25,529 nt of DNA, taken from contig JBBRUG010000038.1 in assembly GCA_038247995.1 (NCBI GenBank), positions 1 to 25,529 of the forward strand. The letters run 5' to 3'. This DNA comes from JBBRUG01 sp038247995. GTDB lineage: Bacteria; Chloroflexota; Chloroflexia; Chloroflexales; Chloroflexaceae. The notes beneath the pieces are model-generated. The model had not been told where the DNA came from. It was given only the letters and a program-made list of their open reading frames with translations, and did not search any database. Both the position numbers and the translations under genes were made by a program. This document shows positions 7,855-16,212 of the stretch, in pieces (within the stretch, counting starts at the first letter, position 1; each line of letters begins with the position of its first letter).

Positions 7855-8958
7855 ATGAAAGTCAGCCTGAATTTTATTTTTCGCATCACCGGCATGCTTC
7901 TGCTCACTAGTCTCGGCTGGTGGCTTGGTCGGTCGCTCTCAAATCCGCGTCCCGATGAGATGCAAATTTTCGCCACGCGCCTGCTGATGCTTGCCGGTGC
8001 CGGGTTAGGGTTGCTACTCACTCCACGACTGACCCTCGAACCCGTCCAGAATCTCCTTCACCGCTCACGCAGCATCCCGCTCACCGATCTCTTTCTGATC
8101 GGCGCCGGCGCACTTGTCGGCCTGTTCAGCGGTGTGTTGCTTACCGTACCCTTAACCGCGCTACCACAACCCTTAAGTCAGTATCTGCCTCTGCTGGCGG
8201 CTGGCCTATTGGCGTATCTCGGCGCGCGAATCTTTGCTTCGCGGAGACGCGATCTTGCCGATACGCTCAAAGGGATGCGCCCGCCAACGCCGGCCAACAC
8301 CGATTCCGGCGAAGCAGCGCCTGCGGCGCCCGGTCGGCGCTACTTGCTCGACACCAGCGCAATTATCGATGGCCGGATCAACAGCGTCGTTCGCACCGGC
8401 TTCCTCGATGGCAGCCTGATCGTGCCCAGCTTTGTTCTCGCTGAACTGCAACAACTCGCCGACTCGAGCGATGAACTCCGCCGTGCCAAGGGCCGCCGCG
8501 GCCTCGAATTGCTCAATCAAATGCAGCAGCAGTCGCCACTGCCGGTTGAAGTACTTAACGTCGAGGTGAACGGCTCCAATCGCGTCGACGATAAACTGGT
8601 GATTCTCGCCCGCGATCACCAGTGCCCAATCATCACCAACGACTACAATCTGAATAAGGTCGCCGGATTGCAAGGCGTTCAGGTGCTCAGTCTGAATCAA
8701 CTCAGCGAAGCCATACGCTCGCCGGTGCTCCAGGATCAACGGCTCCAGATTCTCATCCGCAATGAAGGCAATTCACGCCAGCAAGGTGTGGGTTATCTGG
8801 ACGACGGCACACCCGTGATCGTCGAAGACGCGCGCCACATGATCGGCCAGACTGTCGATGTGCTGGTTACCCGACTGCACCAGACGCAGACCGGGCGGCT
8901 CGTTTTTGCCATTCTGTCCAGCGCACCCGCAACAATTGATCAACCGGTAACTTCCTGA
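7855..8958 (+). CDS. Membrane-anchored PIN-TRAM domain protein (YacL type)
   Basis: A 367-residue protein with four predicted membrane helices (about residues 5-25, 40-58, 77-97, 108-125), then a cytoplasmic PIN nuclease domain starting at YLLDTSAIIDGRI near residue 163. Acidic PIN residues are visible in LLDTSAIID, in AELQQLADS, and in VDDKLVILAR and TNDYNLNK. A C-terminal TRAM RNA-binding domain covers about residues 300-360. Such proteins (Bacillus YacL, mycobacterial and Chloroflexi homologues) are presumed ribonucleases; the substrate is not known. No good ribosome site is visible before the ATG. It overlaps the next gene by one base in TGATG, so the two are translationally coupled. Confidence 0.9.
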   Translation: MKVSLNFIFRITGMLLLTSLGWWLGRSLSNPRPDEMQIFATRLLMLAGAGLGLLLTPRLTLEPVQNLLHRSRSIPLTDLFLIGAGALVGLFSGVLLTVPLTALPQPLSQYLPLLAAGLLAYLGARIFASRRRDLADTLKGMRPPTPANTDSGEAAPAAPGRRYLLDTSAIIDGRINSVVRTGFLDGSLIVPSFVLAELQQLADSSDELRRAKGRRGLELLNQMQQQSPLPVEVLNVEVNGSNRVDDKLVILARDHQCPIITNDYNLNKVAGLQGVQVLSLNQLSEAIRSPVLQDQRLQILIRNEGNSRQQGVGYLDDGTPVIVEDARHMIGQTVDVLVTRLHQTQTGRLVFAILSSAPATIDQPVTS

Positions 8959-9425
8959 TGCGCGCTGTGCTCCAACGTGTCTCCAGCGCCGCAGTAGAGG
9001 TCGATGGTGCTACCGTCGGCGCGGTCGACGCCGGACTACTGATTTTGCTCGGTATCGGCGCAGGCGATACGGACGACGAGGCCCAGTTGCTCGCCGCCAA
9101 AACCGTCGAATTGCGCATCTTTGCCGACGCTGAGGGCAAATTCAACCGCTCACTGCGTGACACCGGCGGCGCAGCGCTCGTCGTCGCGCAGTTCACGCTC
9201 TATGCCGATACCCGTAAAGGGCGCCGACCTAGTTTCACCGCCGCCGCTCCGCCCACTATCGCAGCAGCGCTCGTCGAACGCTATACTGAAGCGCTCAGGG
9301 TGGCAGGCATTCATGTAGCAACCGGCGTTTTCGGCGCAATGATGCGGATCAGCCTGGTTAATGAAGGTCCGGTCACGATCATTCTCGACACCGACATGTT
9401 GCAACAAACTCGCCGTAGGAGCTGA
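8958..9425 (+). CDS. dtd: D-aminoacyl-tRNA deacylase
   Basis: A 155-residue protein, close to the usual length, matching DTD from end to end: MRAVLQRVSSAAVEV at the start, AQFTLYADTRKGRRPSF at about 77-93, and GAMMRISLVNEGPVTIILDT near the end, holding the Gly-cisPro motif (GP). DTD hydrolyses D-amino acids and misloaded glycine from tRNA in the cytoplasm. Two deviations stand out: the usual SQFTL reads AQFTL (residue 77 Ala instead of Ser), and NDGPVT reads NEGPVT. The start codon overlaps the stop of the PIN-TRAM gene (TGATG), suggesting coupled translation. Confidence 0.95.
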   Translation: MRAVLQRVSSAAVEVDGATVGAVDAGLLILLGIGAGDTDDEAQLLAAKTVELRIFADAEGKFNRSLRDTGGAALVVAQFTLYADTRKGRRPSFTAAAPPTIAAALVERYTEALRVAGIHVATGVFGAMMRISLVNEGPVTIILDTDMLQQTRRRS

Positions 9426-9464
9426 TTTACCTGCTAGGTGCGTACGAGTGTGGTGCGCGCTGCG

Positions 9465-9473
9465 TGCTATACT
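9465..9473 (+). promoter_or_regulatory. Extended -10 promoter of the rsbT-like operon
   Basis: TGCTATACT (9465-9473) fits the extended -10 form TGnTATAxT. No good -35 is visible. Transcription would start near 9480, giving a leader of about 60 nt and ruling out the GTG at 9438 as start. Confidence 0.5.
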
Positions 9474-9542
9474 TTACAGCAGTTGACTGCGCTGCAATTG
9501 AGTGCCATCAGCACCTCCGTAAGCCAAGCAAGAGCAACAACG

Positions 9543-9974
9543 ATGCAGTCGATAACCTGCTCGATCCAGCGTGAAGTTGATGTGTACGTCGCGATGAGTC
9601 GCGGTCGTGATCTCGCTGTTACGGCTGGATTTACGGCGGTTGATCGCACCCGCATCGAAATTGTCATCCTGGAATTGACCCGCAACTTGCTTGTCCATGC
9701 CCACGGCGGCACGTTGATCCTCGGCCTGATCGAAGATCCGGCCTATGGGCAAGGAATGCAGATCGAGACCCGCGATAACGGCCCGGGCATCGCCGATATC
9801 GCGCTCGCAATGCAAGACGGCTATAGCACCGCCCATACGCTAGGCGCGGGACTGCCGGGCGTTCAACGCTTAATGGATGGATTTCACATTGAATCTACTC
9901 TAGGTATTGGTACCTATGTGCGCGCCGTCAAATGGGTAGCCATACCGCAAAGGACACGGGTTTATGAACGCTGA
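9543..9974 (+). CDS. RsbT-like anti-sigma regulatory serine/threonine kinase
   Basis: A 143-residue GHKL-type ATPase, the usual size for RsbT. The N-box is ILELTRNLLVHAHGG (E44, N48), G1 is DNGPGI (D78-I83), and G2 is TLGAGLPGVQRLMDGF near 99-114. Family knowledge: RsbT kinases phosphorylate STAS-domain antagonists and switch partners to a phosphatase or signalling enzyme. The ATG at 9543 gives the normal family start; the longer frame from 9438 would begin upstream of the promoter. The gene overlaps the following phosphatase by 11 bp, so the two are co-translated. No STAS partner (RsbS/RsbR) is encoded in the window; it would have to come from elsewhere. Confidence 0.88.
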   Translation: MQSITCSIQREVDVYVAMSRGRDLAVTAGFTAVDRTRIEIVILELTRNLLVHAHGGTLILGLIEDPAYGQGMQIETRDNGPGIADIALAMQDGYSTAHTLGAGLPGVQRLMDGFHIESTLGIGTYVRAVKWVAIPQRTRVYER

Positions 9975-10542
9975 GTGGGGCGCTGTCTGCCGCCCAAAAA
10001 CCGGCCAGTCAATTAGCGGCGACACCTATCTAGTGCAGCCATTTGGCGCCACAGGGCTCTTGGTCGCCGTGATCGATGGGCTAGGTGGTGGTGAACATGC
10101 CGCGTATGCCTCTCATGGCGCCGCCGCAATTTTTCGCGACAACCCCGAGCGTGATCCCGCTGATCTTGTTCGTCAGGCCCACGTGGCCTTACAGGGCACC
10201 CGTGGCTGTGTCGCCTCGCTGCTCACGATCAACCTTGAGCAGCGTAGCCTGATTTATGTCGGGGTTGGCAATATCAGTGCCTATGTGATTGGCAATCCTA
10301 CTATCAAGCCAATCTCCAAAAACGGCATTATCGGCTACCGATTGCCGCAACTATTGAAACTAAGTTACAACTATAATTCAGGCGACACTTTCGTTATTTA
10401 CAGTGACGGGATTTCAAGCAAGGTTGCACTGGACACTGCAACGCAAACGATTGAAACGCCCCAGCGCTTTGCCGAAGCGATCCTCCAGCGCCACGGCAAG
10501 TCCAACGACGATGCGACTGTCCTAGTCTTACGCACCACCTAG
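9964..10542 (+). CDS. RsbX/SpoIIE-like PP2C-family serine phosphatase
   Basis: A 192-residue single-domain PPM phosphatase. The metal-binding aspartates are in place: SGD (D20), VIDGLGGG (D38), YSDGIS (D148) and NDDAT (D182, D183). The minimal size without sensor domains matches RsbX, which removes the phosphates placed by RsbT and resets the switch. It overlaps the rsbT-like gene by 11 bp (ATGAACGCTGA), making a kinase/phosphatase pair with opposite activities. The histidine kinase starts within 50 bp downstream, and the three genes are probably one operon. Confidence 0.87.
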   Translation: MNAEWGAVCRPKTGQSISGDTYLVQPFGATGLLVAVIDGLGGGEHAAYASHGAAAIFRDNPERDPADLVRQAHVALQGTRGCVASLLTINLEQRSLIYVGVGNISAYVIGNPTIKPISKNGIIGYRLPQLLKLSYNYNSGDTFVIYSDGISSKVALDTATQTIETPQRFAEAILQRHGKSNDDATVLVLRTT

Positions 10543-10587
10543 TACTCAGAGCCACCGGTGCCTCGGCCCGGTGTTGTGTTACCTTCT

Positions 10588-13293
10588 ATGAGCGCTGTCT
10601 TTGCCGCGTGGCTTATTCAACACCGCACTCAGATTATTCCAGCCTGGGATGATCTGCTTGGCAGATCATCAAGCCCTACGCGCAATGGCCAACCCACCCA
10701 TAACCACGAGGTACAGACGCTGCCCGTGCCCGATACCGTAACAGCGATCCTCGATGGCCTGGTTGCAGCGGCGCAAGGCGCTTCCGGACAACTCGACACA
10801 TTGCTGGGCGCGCTCACGCGCTTTGAGGACGACAATCCGAACGACCTCAACAGTACCCTGGAGATTGTCTTTCAGATTCGCCGCAGCACACGTGAACTCC
10901 TCCAGCGCTCCGATCTACCGCCGATCGATCTGATTGCCCTGCTTGATGATCTCGATGCCCTTTTTGAGCACGTGGTTACCGTGATCACCCGCACCTGGGC
11001 GAACCATACGGCCGAACTGATCCGCGAACGCGAGTTCATCGCCGAAAGCCTGGACTCCGCCTCGGCCTCCGCTGACCAGCGCGCACTCCAACTCAAGGCG
11101 TTGAATGATATCTCGCAACGTCTTTCGGCCAGCCTGGAGGCCGGCCAGGTGATCGACCTGGTGCTTACTAGCCTGCATAGCCTTACCGGTGTTGCGCATA
11201 TCGCGCTCTGGCAACCAGTCCAACGCATTAATTCACAACAGTGCATTGAGGTCATTCGCTCAATTGGTGTTGCAGATGTTGTCGTGGATGGGCTACAGGT
11301 TACTGCCGACCATCCTACCGATCTGGTTGCCCAGGCGTTTATCAGCGGGCGGGTTCAATTCCTGGCCGAGCCCAAACCCGGTTCGCAATGCGCCTGGCAT
11401 CAACCCGAATGCGGCATCCTTGCGCTGCCGATGCTGGTGAACGAACGTGTCGTCGGTGTCGTCACAATGCAAGACCCGGATCCTACGCCCCAACTGCGCT
11501 ACCAGCAGGATCTGGCGCAAGGTGTGATTGGACAGGCGGCGATCGCGCTCCAGAACGCCAAGCTTTACAACGAAGTGCGCTCGCTGAATGTCGAACTTGA
11601 ACAACGGGTCGCCGATCGCACCCGCGAACTGCAAGACGAGAAGGACGGCCTGGCAACAATCCACGCCATCGCCAGCGAAGTGAGCCAGACCCTCGATCTC
11701 GATAACCTGCTGAACACCTCCCTGGAACGGCTGGCCCAGATCACGCAGGCTGAGCACGCCTCGATTATGCTGGTCGAAGAAGATGACAGCAGCCTACTCG
11801 TTACCCGTGCCGTCCTGGGCGTTCCCGGAACACCCGGCAACTTTGCGCGCTTCCCCATGGGTAGCGGCATTGCCGGTTGGGCGGCGCAACAACGTAAATC
11901 TGTCCTCGTGAATGATGTAAATACCGATGAGCGTTGGGTAACCGTACCGGGCGGCTCACTCCGTCGGCGCGAAGGGGCAATGCTATCGGTGCCGCTCGTG
12001 GTGCAGGGAGAAGTGCTCGGGGTGGTAACGCTCTCGCACCAGGAGCCGGGCTTTTTCACCGAGGGCCATCTCCGCCTGCTGAACGCCTGCGCCGGCGCAA
12101 TCGCCATCGGCATCAATAATGCCAACCTCTTTCACATGATCAGCGCTGAAGCGGAACGGCGCTACGAACTGCTCGATCATCAACAAAAAGAGGCTAGCCA
12201 GATTGCCGCCATTTTGCAAAGCCTCTCCGATGGCGTGATCGTCTGCGATCTCTATGGCTCGGTGCTTACCGCCAACCAGGCTGCGGCAAGCATCCTTCAG
12301 CGCAGCGTAGAAGATCTGCTGCTCTGGAATCTCCACGATATTTTGGGCCGTTACCTGGGGCAGCGCACAAATGAAATGCCGCTGCACGACCTGATCGCCC
12401 ACCCGATGACGATCAGCGGAAGCCCGCGCATCTTTGGTTCTACCGTCAAAGTAGGGATGCGCATGATCAGTCTGACGATGGGGCCGGTGCTAAAAGAGGA
12501 CGATGAAATGCTCGGCGCGTTGATTGTGTTGCGCGATATTACGCGTGAAGTCGAGGCCGATCGGCTGAAGACTGAGTTCATCGGCACAATGTCGCACGAA
12601 CTGCGCACACCGATGACGGCAATCAAGGGGTTTACCCAGTTGCTCGCCATGGGCGGGCTTGGGCCGCTGAATGAAACGCAACGCGAGTTTGTTAATACGA
12701 TCTACAGCAATACCGAGCGCATGATTGGACTGATCAATGATGTGCTCGATATCACCAAGATCGAGTCGGGCAGCGTCGATCTCGAATGGCGCTCACTGCA
12801 TCTTGCCGAAGCGCTAAGCGGGGTAATGGCCGAACTTCAGAGTGCGATCAGTGATCATCAACACGAACTCGTGATCAGCATTCCCCCCGGGTTGCCACTC
12901 GTACGCGCCGATGCCCATCGCCTGCACCAGATTCTCTACAATCTGCTGGCCAATGCCATAAAATACACGGCCAGGGGTGGTAAGCTGTGGGTTGAAGCCC
13001 AGGAAGCCGATATCACAACCCTACCCGACGAAGTTCGTGACAGCCTGATCAGTGATCGTCGTTATGTACAGTTAGCCATCCGCGACACCGGCGTCGGCAT
13101 TTCTCCCGATGATCTACCGCGCATCTTCGACCGCTTCTACCGCACCGAAAACCCGCTCAAGATCGAAGCCGGCGGCACCGGCCTGGGCCTATCGCTTGTA
13201 AAACCGCTGGTTGAACTTCTCGGCGGCCGGGTCTGGGCGACCAGCATCCTCAGTGAGGGATCGACCTTCAGCTTCATTCTGCCCGCAGCCTAA
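10588..13293 (+). CDS. Multidomain sensor histidine kinase (RsbRD-like N-domain, GAF-GAF-PAS-HisKA-HATPase)
   Basis: A 901-residue cytoplasmic kinase without membrane segments. Residues 1-175 are helical and begin WLIQHRTQIIPAW, which resembles the RsbRD N-terminal domain (inference). GAF1 is at about 185-324, a coiled coil at 333-355 (LEQRVADRTRELQDEKD), GAF2 at 368-513 and PAS at 540-650. HisKA follows with the phospho-accepting His in MSHELRTPMTA (residue 670), then HATPase_c with NLLANAIKYT, DTGVGIS and GGTGLGLSLVK. There is no receiver domain and no response regulator gene nearby. ATG 10588 is preferred; GTG 10558 would add 10 residues. It follows the phosphatase by 45 bp, so it may feed redox, light or cyclic-nucleotide-type signals sensed by its GAF domains into the same circuit. 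Confidence 0.92.
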   Translation: MSAVFAAWLIQHRTQIIPAWDDLLGRSSSPTRNGQPTHNHEVQTLPVPDTVTAILDGLVAAAQGASGQLDTLLGALTRFEDDNPNDLNSTLEIVFQIRRSTRELLQRSDLPPIDLIALLDDLDALFEHVVTVITRTWANHTAELIREREFIAESLDSASASADQRALQLKALNDISQRLSASLEAGQVIDLVLTSLHSLTGVAHIALWQPVQRINSQQCIEVIRSIGVADVVVDGLQVTADHPTDLVAQAFISGRVQFLAEPKPGSQCAWHQPECGILALPMLVNERVVGVVTMQDPDPTPQLRYQQDLAQGVIGQAAIALQNAKLYNEVRSLNVELEQRVADRTRELQDEKDGLATIHAIASEVSQTLDLDNLLNTSLERLAQITQAEHASIMLVEEDDSSLLVTRAVLGVPGTPGNFARFPMGSGIAGWAAQQRKSVLVNDVNTDERWVTVPGGSLRRREGAMLSVPLVVQGEVLGVVTLSHQEPGFFTEGHLRLLNACAGAIAIGINNANLFHMISAEAERRYELLDHQQKEASQIAAILQSLSDGVIVCDLYGSVLTANQAAASILQRSVEDLLLWNLHDILGRYLGQRTNEMPLHDLIAHPMTISGSPRIFGSTVKVGMRMISLTMGPVLKEDDEMLGALIVLRDITREVEADRLKTEFIGTMSHELRTPMTAIKGFTQLLAMGGLGPLNETQREFVNTIYSNTERMIGLINDVLDITKIESGSVDLEWRSLHLAEALSGVMAELQSAISDHQHELVISIPPGLPLVRADAHRLHQILYNLLANAIKYTARGGKLWVEAQEADITTLPDEVRDSLISDRRYVQLAIRDTGVGISPDDLPRIFDRFYRTENPLKIEAGGTGLGLSLVKPLVELLGGRVWATSILSEGSTFSFILPAA

Positions 13294-13300
13294 ACGGGGC

Positions 13301-13337
13301 TCTGTGTTTGGGTGAGATTTGCGCGCACAAACACAGA
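13301..13337. terminator. Inverted repeat between convergent histidine kinase and obg genes
   Basis: TCTGTGTTTG (13301-13310) and CAAACACAGA (13328-13337) form a perfect 10-bp stem with a 17-nt loop, placed between two convergent stop codons. It is probably a bidirectional terminator, although no clear T-tract follows on either side. Confidence 0.45.
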
Positions 13338-13350
13338 CCTAGCGTTAGCC

Positions 13351-14661
13351 CTACTCCATCCGGTTATTGTCCCACTCAAGCTCAAACTTGCCGATCCGAA
13401 CTGTATCACCGTCTTGCACGCCGGCCTTAAACAGCCTCTCGCTGATCCCGGTGGCGTCGAGGACCCGCTGAAGCCGATCGACTGCTTCGGCCTGACTGAA
13501 GTTCGTCATTGACACAAGGCGCTCGATCTTCACCCCGCTCACGCGCCAGCCATCAGGCTCTTGCGCGATCGCATAGACATTCTCATCGACAATCGGTAGC
13601 GGCCAGACAAGATCCGGTTCATCAGCTTCAACTGGATCACGCTGTGGGGCTGGGCTCGCGCGCAACAGTTCGGCCACCCGTCGCAGCAGAGCATCGACGC
13701 CTTCGCTGGTCGCCGCAGCGATTGGGAAGAGATCTTCGCCGGGGATTGGCAGTTCACGCTGCAACCGATCAAGGTTGTCCTGCGCTTCGGGGAGATCGAG
13801 CTTGTTAAGCGCAACCACCTGGGGGCGCTCGGCGAGAGCAGGCTGGTAGAGGCGTAACTCGGCGTTGATCTGATGAAAATCTTCGAGGGGATCGCGCCCA
13901 TCGACGCCGGCTGCATCAATCAGATGAACGAGAACGCGGGTGCGCTCGACATGGCGCAGGAAATCGTGGCCGAGGCCAACCCCGGCGTGCGCACCTTCAA
14001 TTAACCCAGGGATATCGGCAACAACAAAGCGATCGTATGTGCCTACATCGACGATCCCCAAATTCGGCTGCAGGGTAGTAAAGGGGTAGTTGGCAATCTT
14101 CGGCCGGGCGGCGCTGATCACCGAGAGCAGCGTCGACTTACCGGCGTTGGGAAAGCCCACCAAGCCCACATCGGCGAGCAGTTTCAGTTCGAGTTCAAGC
14201 GTCAATTCCTGGCCGGGCTCGCCAAGTTCGGCGAGGCGCGGTACTTGGCGGGTCGAACTGGTGAAATGGACGTTACCCAGGCCGCCTTTACCGCCGCGAG
14301 CGGCAAGCAGGTGCTGACCAGGCCGCTCAAGATCGATACTGTACGGCTCGCCATTGATCACAGTACGCACAACCGTACCGGGCGGCACGCGCACGATCAC
14401 ATCATTGCCTTGCCGACCACGCATATTGTTTTTGCTGCCGTGGCCACCGGTTTCCGCATTGAACTTACGTTCGTAGCGAAAATGCAGCAATGTATTGTGG
14501 TTCGGGTCCGCGATGAGGTAAACATGCCCGCCGCGCCCGCCATCGCCACCGTTCGGCCCACCGCGCGGCACAAACTTTTCACGCCGAAAGCTTGCCGAGC
14601 CATTGCCACCAGAGCCGGATTGGATCTCAATTGTCGCCCGGTCAAAATAGTCGTTACTCAT
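13351..14661 (-). CDS. obgE: GTPase Obg/CgtA
   Basis: A 436-residue GTPase with all three Obg domains. The glycine-rich Obg fold (about residues 1-158) has SGSGGNGSASFRREKFVPRGGPNGG. The G domain has P-loop GFPNAGKST near 167, switch region NYPFTTLQPNLG, DIPGLIEGA and NKLD. A C-terminal OCT domain follows (about 360-430, VYAIAQEPDGWRVSGVKIERL). Obg binds the 50S subunit and is essential in ribosome assembly and stress control. The ATG lies only about 16 nt after an intrinsic-terminator hairpin, and no Shine-Dalgarno is visible, so expression likely depends on read-through from tatA or on an unseen promoter. Confidence 0.97.
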   Translation of the reverse strand: MSNDYFDRATIEIQSGSGGNGSASFRREKFVPRGGPNGGDGGRGGHVYLIADPNHNTLLHFRYERKFNAETGGHGSKNNMRGRQGNDVIVRVPPGTVVRTVINGEPYSIDLERPGQHLLAARGGKGGLGNVHFTSSTRQVPRLAELGEPGQELTLELELKLLADVGLVGFPNAGKSTLLSVISAARPKIANYPFTTLQPNLGIVDVGTYDRFVVADIPGLIEGAHAGVGLGHDFLRHVERTRVLVHLIDAAGVDGRDPLEDFHQINAELRLYQPALAERPQVVALNKLDLPEAQDNLDRLQRELPIPGEDLFPIAAATSEGVDALLRRVAELLRASPAPQRDPVEADEPDLVWPLPIVDENVYAIAQEPDGWRVSGVKIERLVSMTNFSQAEAVDRLQRVLDATGISERLFKAGVQDGDTVRIGKFELEWDNNRME

Positions 14662-14694
14662 AGAAATAACAAAAGAGGCGGAGCACGCTCCGCC
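14660..14694 (-). terminator. Intrinsic terminator between tatA and obg, abutting the obg start
   Basis: Read on the minus strand, GGCGGAGC (14694-14687) pairs with GCTCCGCC (14684-14677) around a very short loop (effectively 7 bp with a 4-nt loop). It is followed by TCTTTTGTTATTT, a good U-rich tail. The tail runs to the obg start codon (14661-14659), making this a possible attenuator for obg. Confidence 0.75.
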
Positions 14695-14731
14695 CCCATC
14701 CTTGGCTTACGATCATAGCGATCGAACTGAT

Positions 14732-14926
14732 CTACGCCTTCTGCTCGCCTTCAGCCGGTTTTGTATTCGCATCGGCGGCGGGCGCGTCGTCGTCCTTGAC
14801 CGCCTTTTTAAACTCGCGAATACCGCCACCAAGGGCACCACCAAGACCGGCAAGCCGACCAGCGCCAAAAACAGCAATCACGATCACGAGAATAATCACC
14901 AGTTCCATTGGCCCAGGGATACCCAT
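14732..14926 (-). CDS. tatA: Sec-independent protein translocase subunit TatA
   Basis: A 64-residue protein with the TatA plan: a short N-terminal membrane helix (MELVIILVIVIAVFGAGRL), the FGAGRL hinge where FGxxKL is usual, an amphipathic helix (IREFKKAVKDD) and a charged tail. TatA multimers form the pore through which folded proteins with twin-arginine signals cross the membrane. The ATG is preceded by AAGGAG (14938-14933) 6 nt away. A consensus promoter at 15041-15014 and a terminator right after the gene frame it as a single-gene unit. tatC is not in the window. Confidence 0.93.
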   Translation of the reverse strand: MGIPGPMELVIILVIVIAVFGAGRLAGLGGALGGGIREFKKAVKDDDAPAADANTKPAEGEQKA

Positions 14927-15013
14927 TGTTAGCTCCTTATCCGGCGTCGTCTTCGGTGGTAAACCGCGTCACGACGCGCTATTCACTCTTTTAACCCAGA
15001 CAGCGCTACACTC

Positions 15014-15041
15014 ATTATACCCGACGCAGAGGGTGTGTCAA
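15014..15041 (-). promoter_or_regulatory. Full-consensus sigma-70 promoter of tatA
   Basis: On the minus strand TTGACA (15041-15036) and TATAAT (15019-15014) are separated by 16 bp. Both hexamers match the consensus completely. The promoter begins 26 bp after the stop of the upstream glycosyltransferase. Confidence 0.88.
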
Positions 15042-15067
15042 CCGCAAAATGCTGCGGGGGGCTTGTT

Positions 15068-16210
15068 TCATGCGCGTACAAAACCGACTGCATCTTCATA
15101 GGCGCGCAGCGTACGTTCAGCAGTGGTACGCCAAGTAAACTGCGCGGCACGTTGCAAGCCGCGCGCGCGCAACTCAGCACGCAGGTCGGCGTCACCGAGT
15201 ACCTTGATCAGCGCCACAGCTAGAGCAGCAGCATCGTATGGATCAACCATGATCCCTGCGTCACCTACTACTTCGGGCAAACTGGACGAATTGGATGTCA
15301 CCACCGGAGTTCCGCATGCCATTGCTTCAAGGGGCGGCATACCGAAGCCTTCATAGATCGAAGGGAACACAAACGCGGTAGCGGCGGCATACCAGAGCGG
15401 CAACTCTGCTTCATCGATATAACCGACAAAGCGCACCCGATCGCGGAGGCCAAGCGCTTCAAGCCGTTCAAAGATCGGGGTATAGAGCCAACCTTTGCCG
15501 CCGCCGACAAGCAGGGTCGCATCAGTCCGGCGCGCCACTTCAACATATGCTTCCAGCAATGTGATGAGGTTCTTGCGTGGCTCCAGGGTGCCGACATAGA
15601 GCAGAAATCGCTCGGGAAGGCCATGGCGTGCGCGTAACTGGGCGATTGCAGCCGGCGCAGGCGGGCGAAAATGCGCCCGGGCGGCATTTGGCGTCACCAC
15701 TACGCGCTCCGCCGGCACGCCAAGCAAGCCGATCACTTCGCGACGGGTGTGTTCGGAAACCGTGAGGATGCGCGCCGCGCGGCGGGCGGTGAGCCGGGTA
15801 GCAAAGTCGAGGTAGGTGCGATTATACGCACGAAACGTTTGCGGAAAGCGAATAAACGCCAAGTCGTGAATGGTGACCACGCTCGGCACCGGACATGCCA
15901 GCGGCACGACATTTAGCGTGCCGTGAAACAGATCGGCCTTGATCCGACGCAAGAGCAAAGGAGCCAAGAACTGCTCCCAGGGAATCCGAATGCGCGGATT
16001 GATCGTCGGGAGGCGACTTGGGCGCACCTGAAAATTCGCCGGCAAGCCAAGTGCTGTTTGATCGAGGCCGCGCGTTGTGTAGATTGTATAGCGGTTCTGC
16101 CGATCCAGGTCACCAAGATGGGCCAGCACCTGCTCGATATAGTGCGAGACACCGGCACGGCGAAACGAGCGGGTGTGCGCCAGCAAATGGGCATTAACGG
16201 CAATATGCAT
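15068..16210 (-). CDS. GT4-family glycosyltransferase
   Basis: A 380-residue GT-B fold enzyme. The N-domain has LFHGTLNVVPLACPVPSVVTIHDLAFI and a VSEHTRREV strand. The C-domain has YVGTLEPRKNL, VGYIDEAELPLWYAAA and the donor-binding signature EGFGMPPLEAMACGTPVV (E-x7-E), as in GDP-mannose or UDP-sugar-dependent GT4 enzymes. It resembles mannosyltransferases of the WbaZ/MtfB type used for cell-surface glycans; the sugar and acceptor cannot be read from sequence. Only 2 bp separate it from the signal peptidase gene upstream, so the two share an mRNA. The upstream gene is not functionally linked in an obvious way. Confidence 0.9.
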   Translation of the reverse strand: MHIAVNAHLLAHTRSFRRAGVSHYIEQVLAHLGDLDRQNRYTIYTTRGLDQTALGLPANFQVRPSRLPTINPRIRIPWEQFLAPLLLRRIKADLFHGTLNVVPLACPVPSVVTIHDLAFIRFPQTFRAYNRTYLDFATRLTARRAARILTVSEHTRREVIGLLGVPAERVVVTPNAARAHFRPPAPAAIAQLRARHGLPERFLLYVGTLEPRKNLITLLEAYVEVARRTDATLLVGGGKGWLYTPIFERLEALGLRDRVRFVGYIDEAELPLWYAAATAFVFPSIYEGFGMPPLEAMACGTPVVTSNSSSLPEVVGDAGIMVDPYDAAALAVALIKVLGDADLRAELRARGLQRAAQFTWRTTAERTLRAYEDAVGFVRA

Positions 16211-16212
16211 AA

